Shown: piece by piece, positions 5,343 to 5,786 of the stretch
Position numbering within the stretch: position 1 is the first letter of the stretch
How the letters are laid out: every line of letters starts with the position of its first letter
Assembly (NCBI GenBank): GCA_003446545.1
Contig: DMAO01000074.1
Coordinates: 2,091-7,876 of the forward strand
Length of the DNA stretch: 5,786 nucleotides
Origin: Sphaerochaeta sp.
Lineage (GTDB): Bacteria; Spirochaetota; Spirochaetia; Sphaerochaetales; Sphaerochaetaceae
Direction: 5' to 3'
The notes under the pieces: generated by a model
The model's database searches: none
Seen by the model: only the letters and a program-made list of their open reading frames with translations
Told to the model about the DNA's origin: nothing
Translations under genes and position numbers: made by a program

Positions 5343-5786
5343 CCAGGAAGCTGTCCAATACCTCCAGGACCGACCCACCGATAGCCTTTGCCTTGTCGCT
5401 GACTGTGGTGAAGTCAGCTTCAAGGCCTCGTGGATCGATGTCTGCAATCTTGAAGCCAGTGGGAACACTGAGGCCACTGTTGAGCAGGCCCCTGATCATA
5501 CCATCGAGCGATGCATGGACCTCTGTCTCTCCCACATGAGCAATGACTTCGCCTTTGGTTACCAGATCCCCAATTTTGTGATCACTGCTGAAGATACCCG
5601 AAGCGGGGCTATGGATGACGCGCTCGCGCCCAATGCCTGCGATTATGCCAGGGATACCGGTGTTTGCTATGGCCTCGCCTTCCCTGATGACCCTTCCCAG
5701 GCTGTGACCACGTTTGGTCTCGATGACCACATGACAGTCCTTTCCTGCGGTGAAGCCAGGGCCAAGGGCTATGACCAGCGGGGCAT
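5332..5786 (-). CDS. yqeB: YqeB/EF2563-family selenium-dependent molybdenum hydroxylase system protein, N-terminus cut by window edge
   Basis: The minus-strand frame stays open from the right edge to TAA at 5332-5334 and gives the last 150 residues. A GTG at 5730 could pose as a start, but family-like sequence continues before it: ALGPGFTAGKDCHVVIETKR spans that point, so the true start is beyond the window. Other family signatures are GHSLGRVI, ANTGIPG, RERVIHSPASGIF and a compact lipoyl/biotinyl-like segment running from KIGDLVTKGEVIAHVG to DGMIRGLLNSG and IADIDPRG. Full-length relatives have about 260 residues, so somewhat over half is present. The biochemical role is not settled. The family is known from comparative genomics to track with selenium-dependent molybdenum hydroxylases and with SelD in genomes that may lack selenocysteine. 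It converges on selD with only five bases between the stop codons. Confidence 0.88.
   Translation of the reverse strand, partial: APLVIALGPGFTAGKDCHVVIETKRGHSLGRVIREGEAIANTGIPGIIAGIGRERVIHSPASGIFSSDHKIGDLVTKGEVIAHVGETEVHASLDGMIRGLLNSGLSVPTGFKIADIDPRGLEADFTTVSDKAKAIGGSVLEVLDSFLAKR

Noticed and set aside
5728..5730. GTG as the start of the YqeB-like gene
   Set aside because: The same frame continues upstream to the window edge with conserved family sequence (ALGPGFTAG), so this is an internal valine codon.

Overview
The window reads as chromosomal DNA of an anaerobic or microaerophilic bacterium. Its gene types (superoxide reductase, selenium-dependent molybdenum hydroxylase accessory genes, a FemAB-type aminoacyltransferase, a long two-repeat NDK-fold protein) and its roughly even base composition fit a free-living spirochaete such as Sphaerochaeta. 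That taxonomic guess is an impression from protein families and is not proven here. Coding density is high, most starts have good Shine-Dalgarno sequences, and I see no tRNA, rRNA, CRISPR array, insertion sequence or phage gene.

Left block (1-1831, minus strand): a superoxide reductase (desulfoferrodoxin type), a nicotinamidase-like cysteine hydrolase whose start lies inside the superoxide reductase gene, and a nucleoside-diphosphate-kinase-fold protein that runs off the left edge. All three are transcribed leftwards and could form one operon linking oxidative defence with nucleotide/NAD metabolism; the functional link is inference. A 235-base divergent gap (1832-2066) follows. It holds a 37-base near-perfect hairpin (17-bp arms, 3-base loop) and a plausible promoter for the next gene.

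Middle (2067-3140, plus strand): a FemAB-family aminoacyltransferase, probably adding an amino acid to a peptidoglycan precursor. It overlaps tail-to-tail by 13 bases with the next gene.

Right block (3128-5786): an XdhC-type molybdenum-hydroxylase maturation protein (minus, GTG start), a selenophosphate synthetase SelD (plus), and the C-terminal 150 residues of a YqeB/EF2563-family protein (minus, running off the right edge). XdhC supports cofactor sulfuration/insertion in xanthine-dehydrogenase-type enzymes, SelD makes selenophosphate, and YqeB is a genomic marker of selenium-dependent molybdenum hydroxylases. Together they point to a labile-selenium molybdenum hydroxylase system, probably for purine or related heterocycle breakdown, whose structural enzyme genes would lie outside the window. 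xdhC and selD diverge from a 222-base gap with a well-formed selD promoter whose spacer carries an 18-bp palindrome. selD and yqeB converge, and both stop codons sit inside one palindrome that may act as a weak two-way terminator.

The most notable points are the XdhC domain order (Rossmann domain before the XdhC/CoxI domain, after a short N-terminal segment that may be a decayed first copy), the hairpin at 1943-1979, the selD operator-like palindrome, the loss of the usual lysine beside the superoxide reductase active site, and the inactive-looking first repeat of the NDK-fold protein. I did not find a clearly new defence or mobile system.
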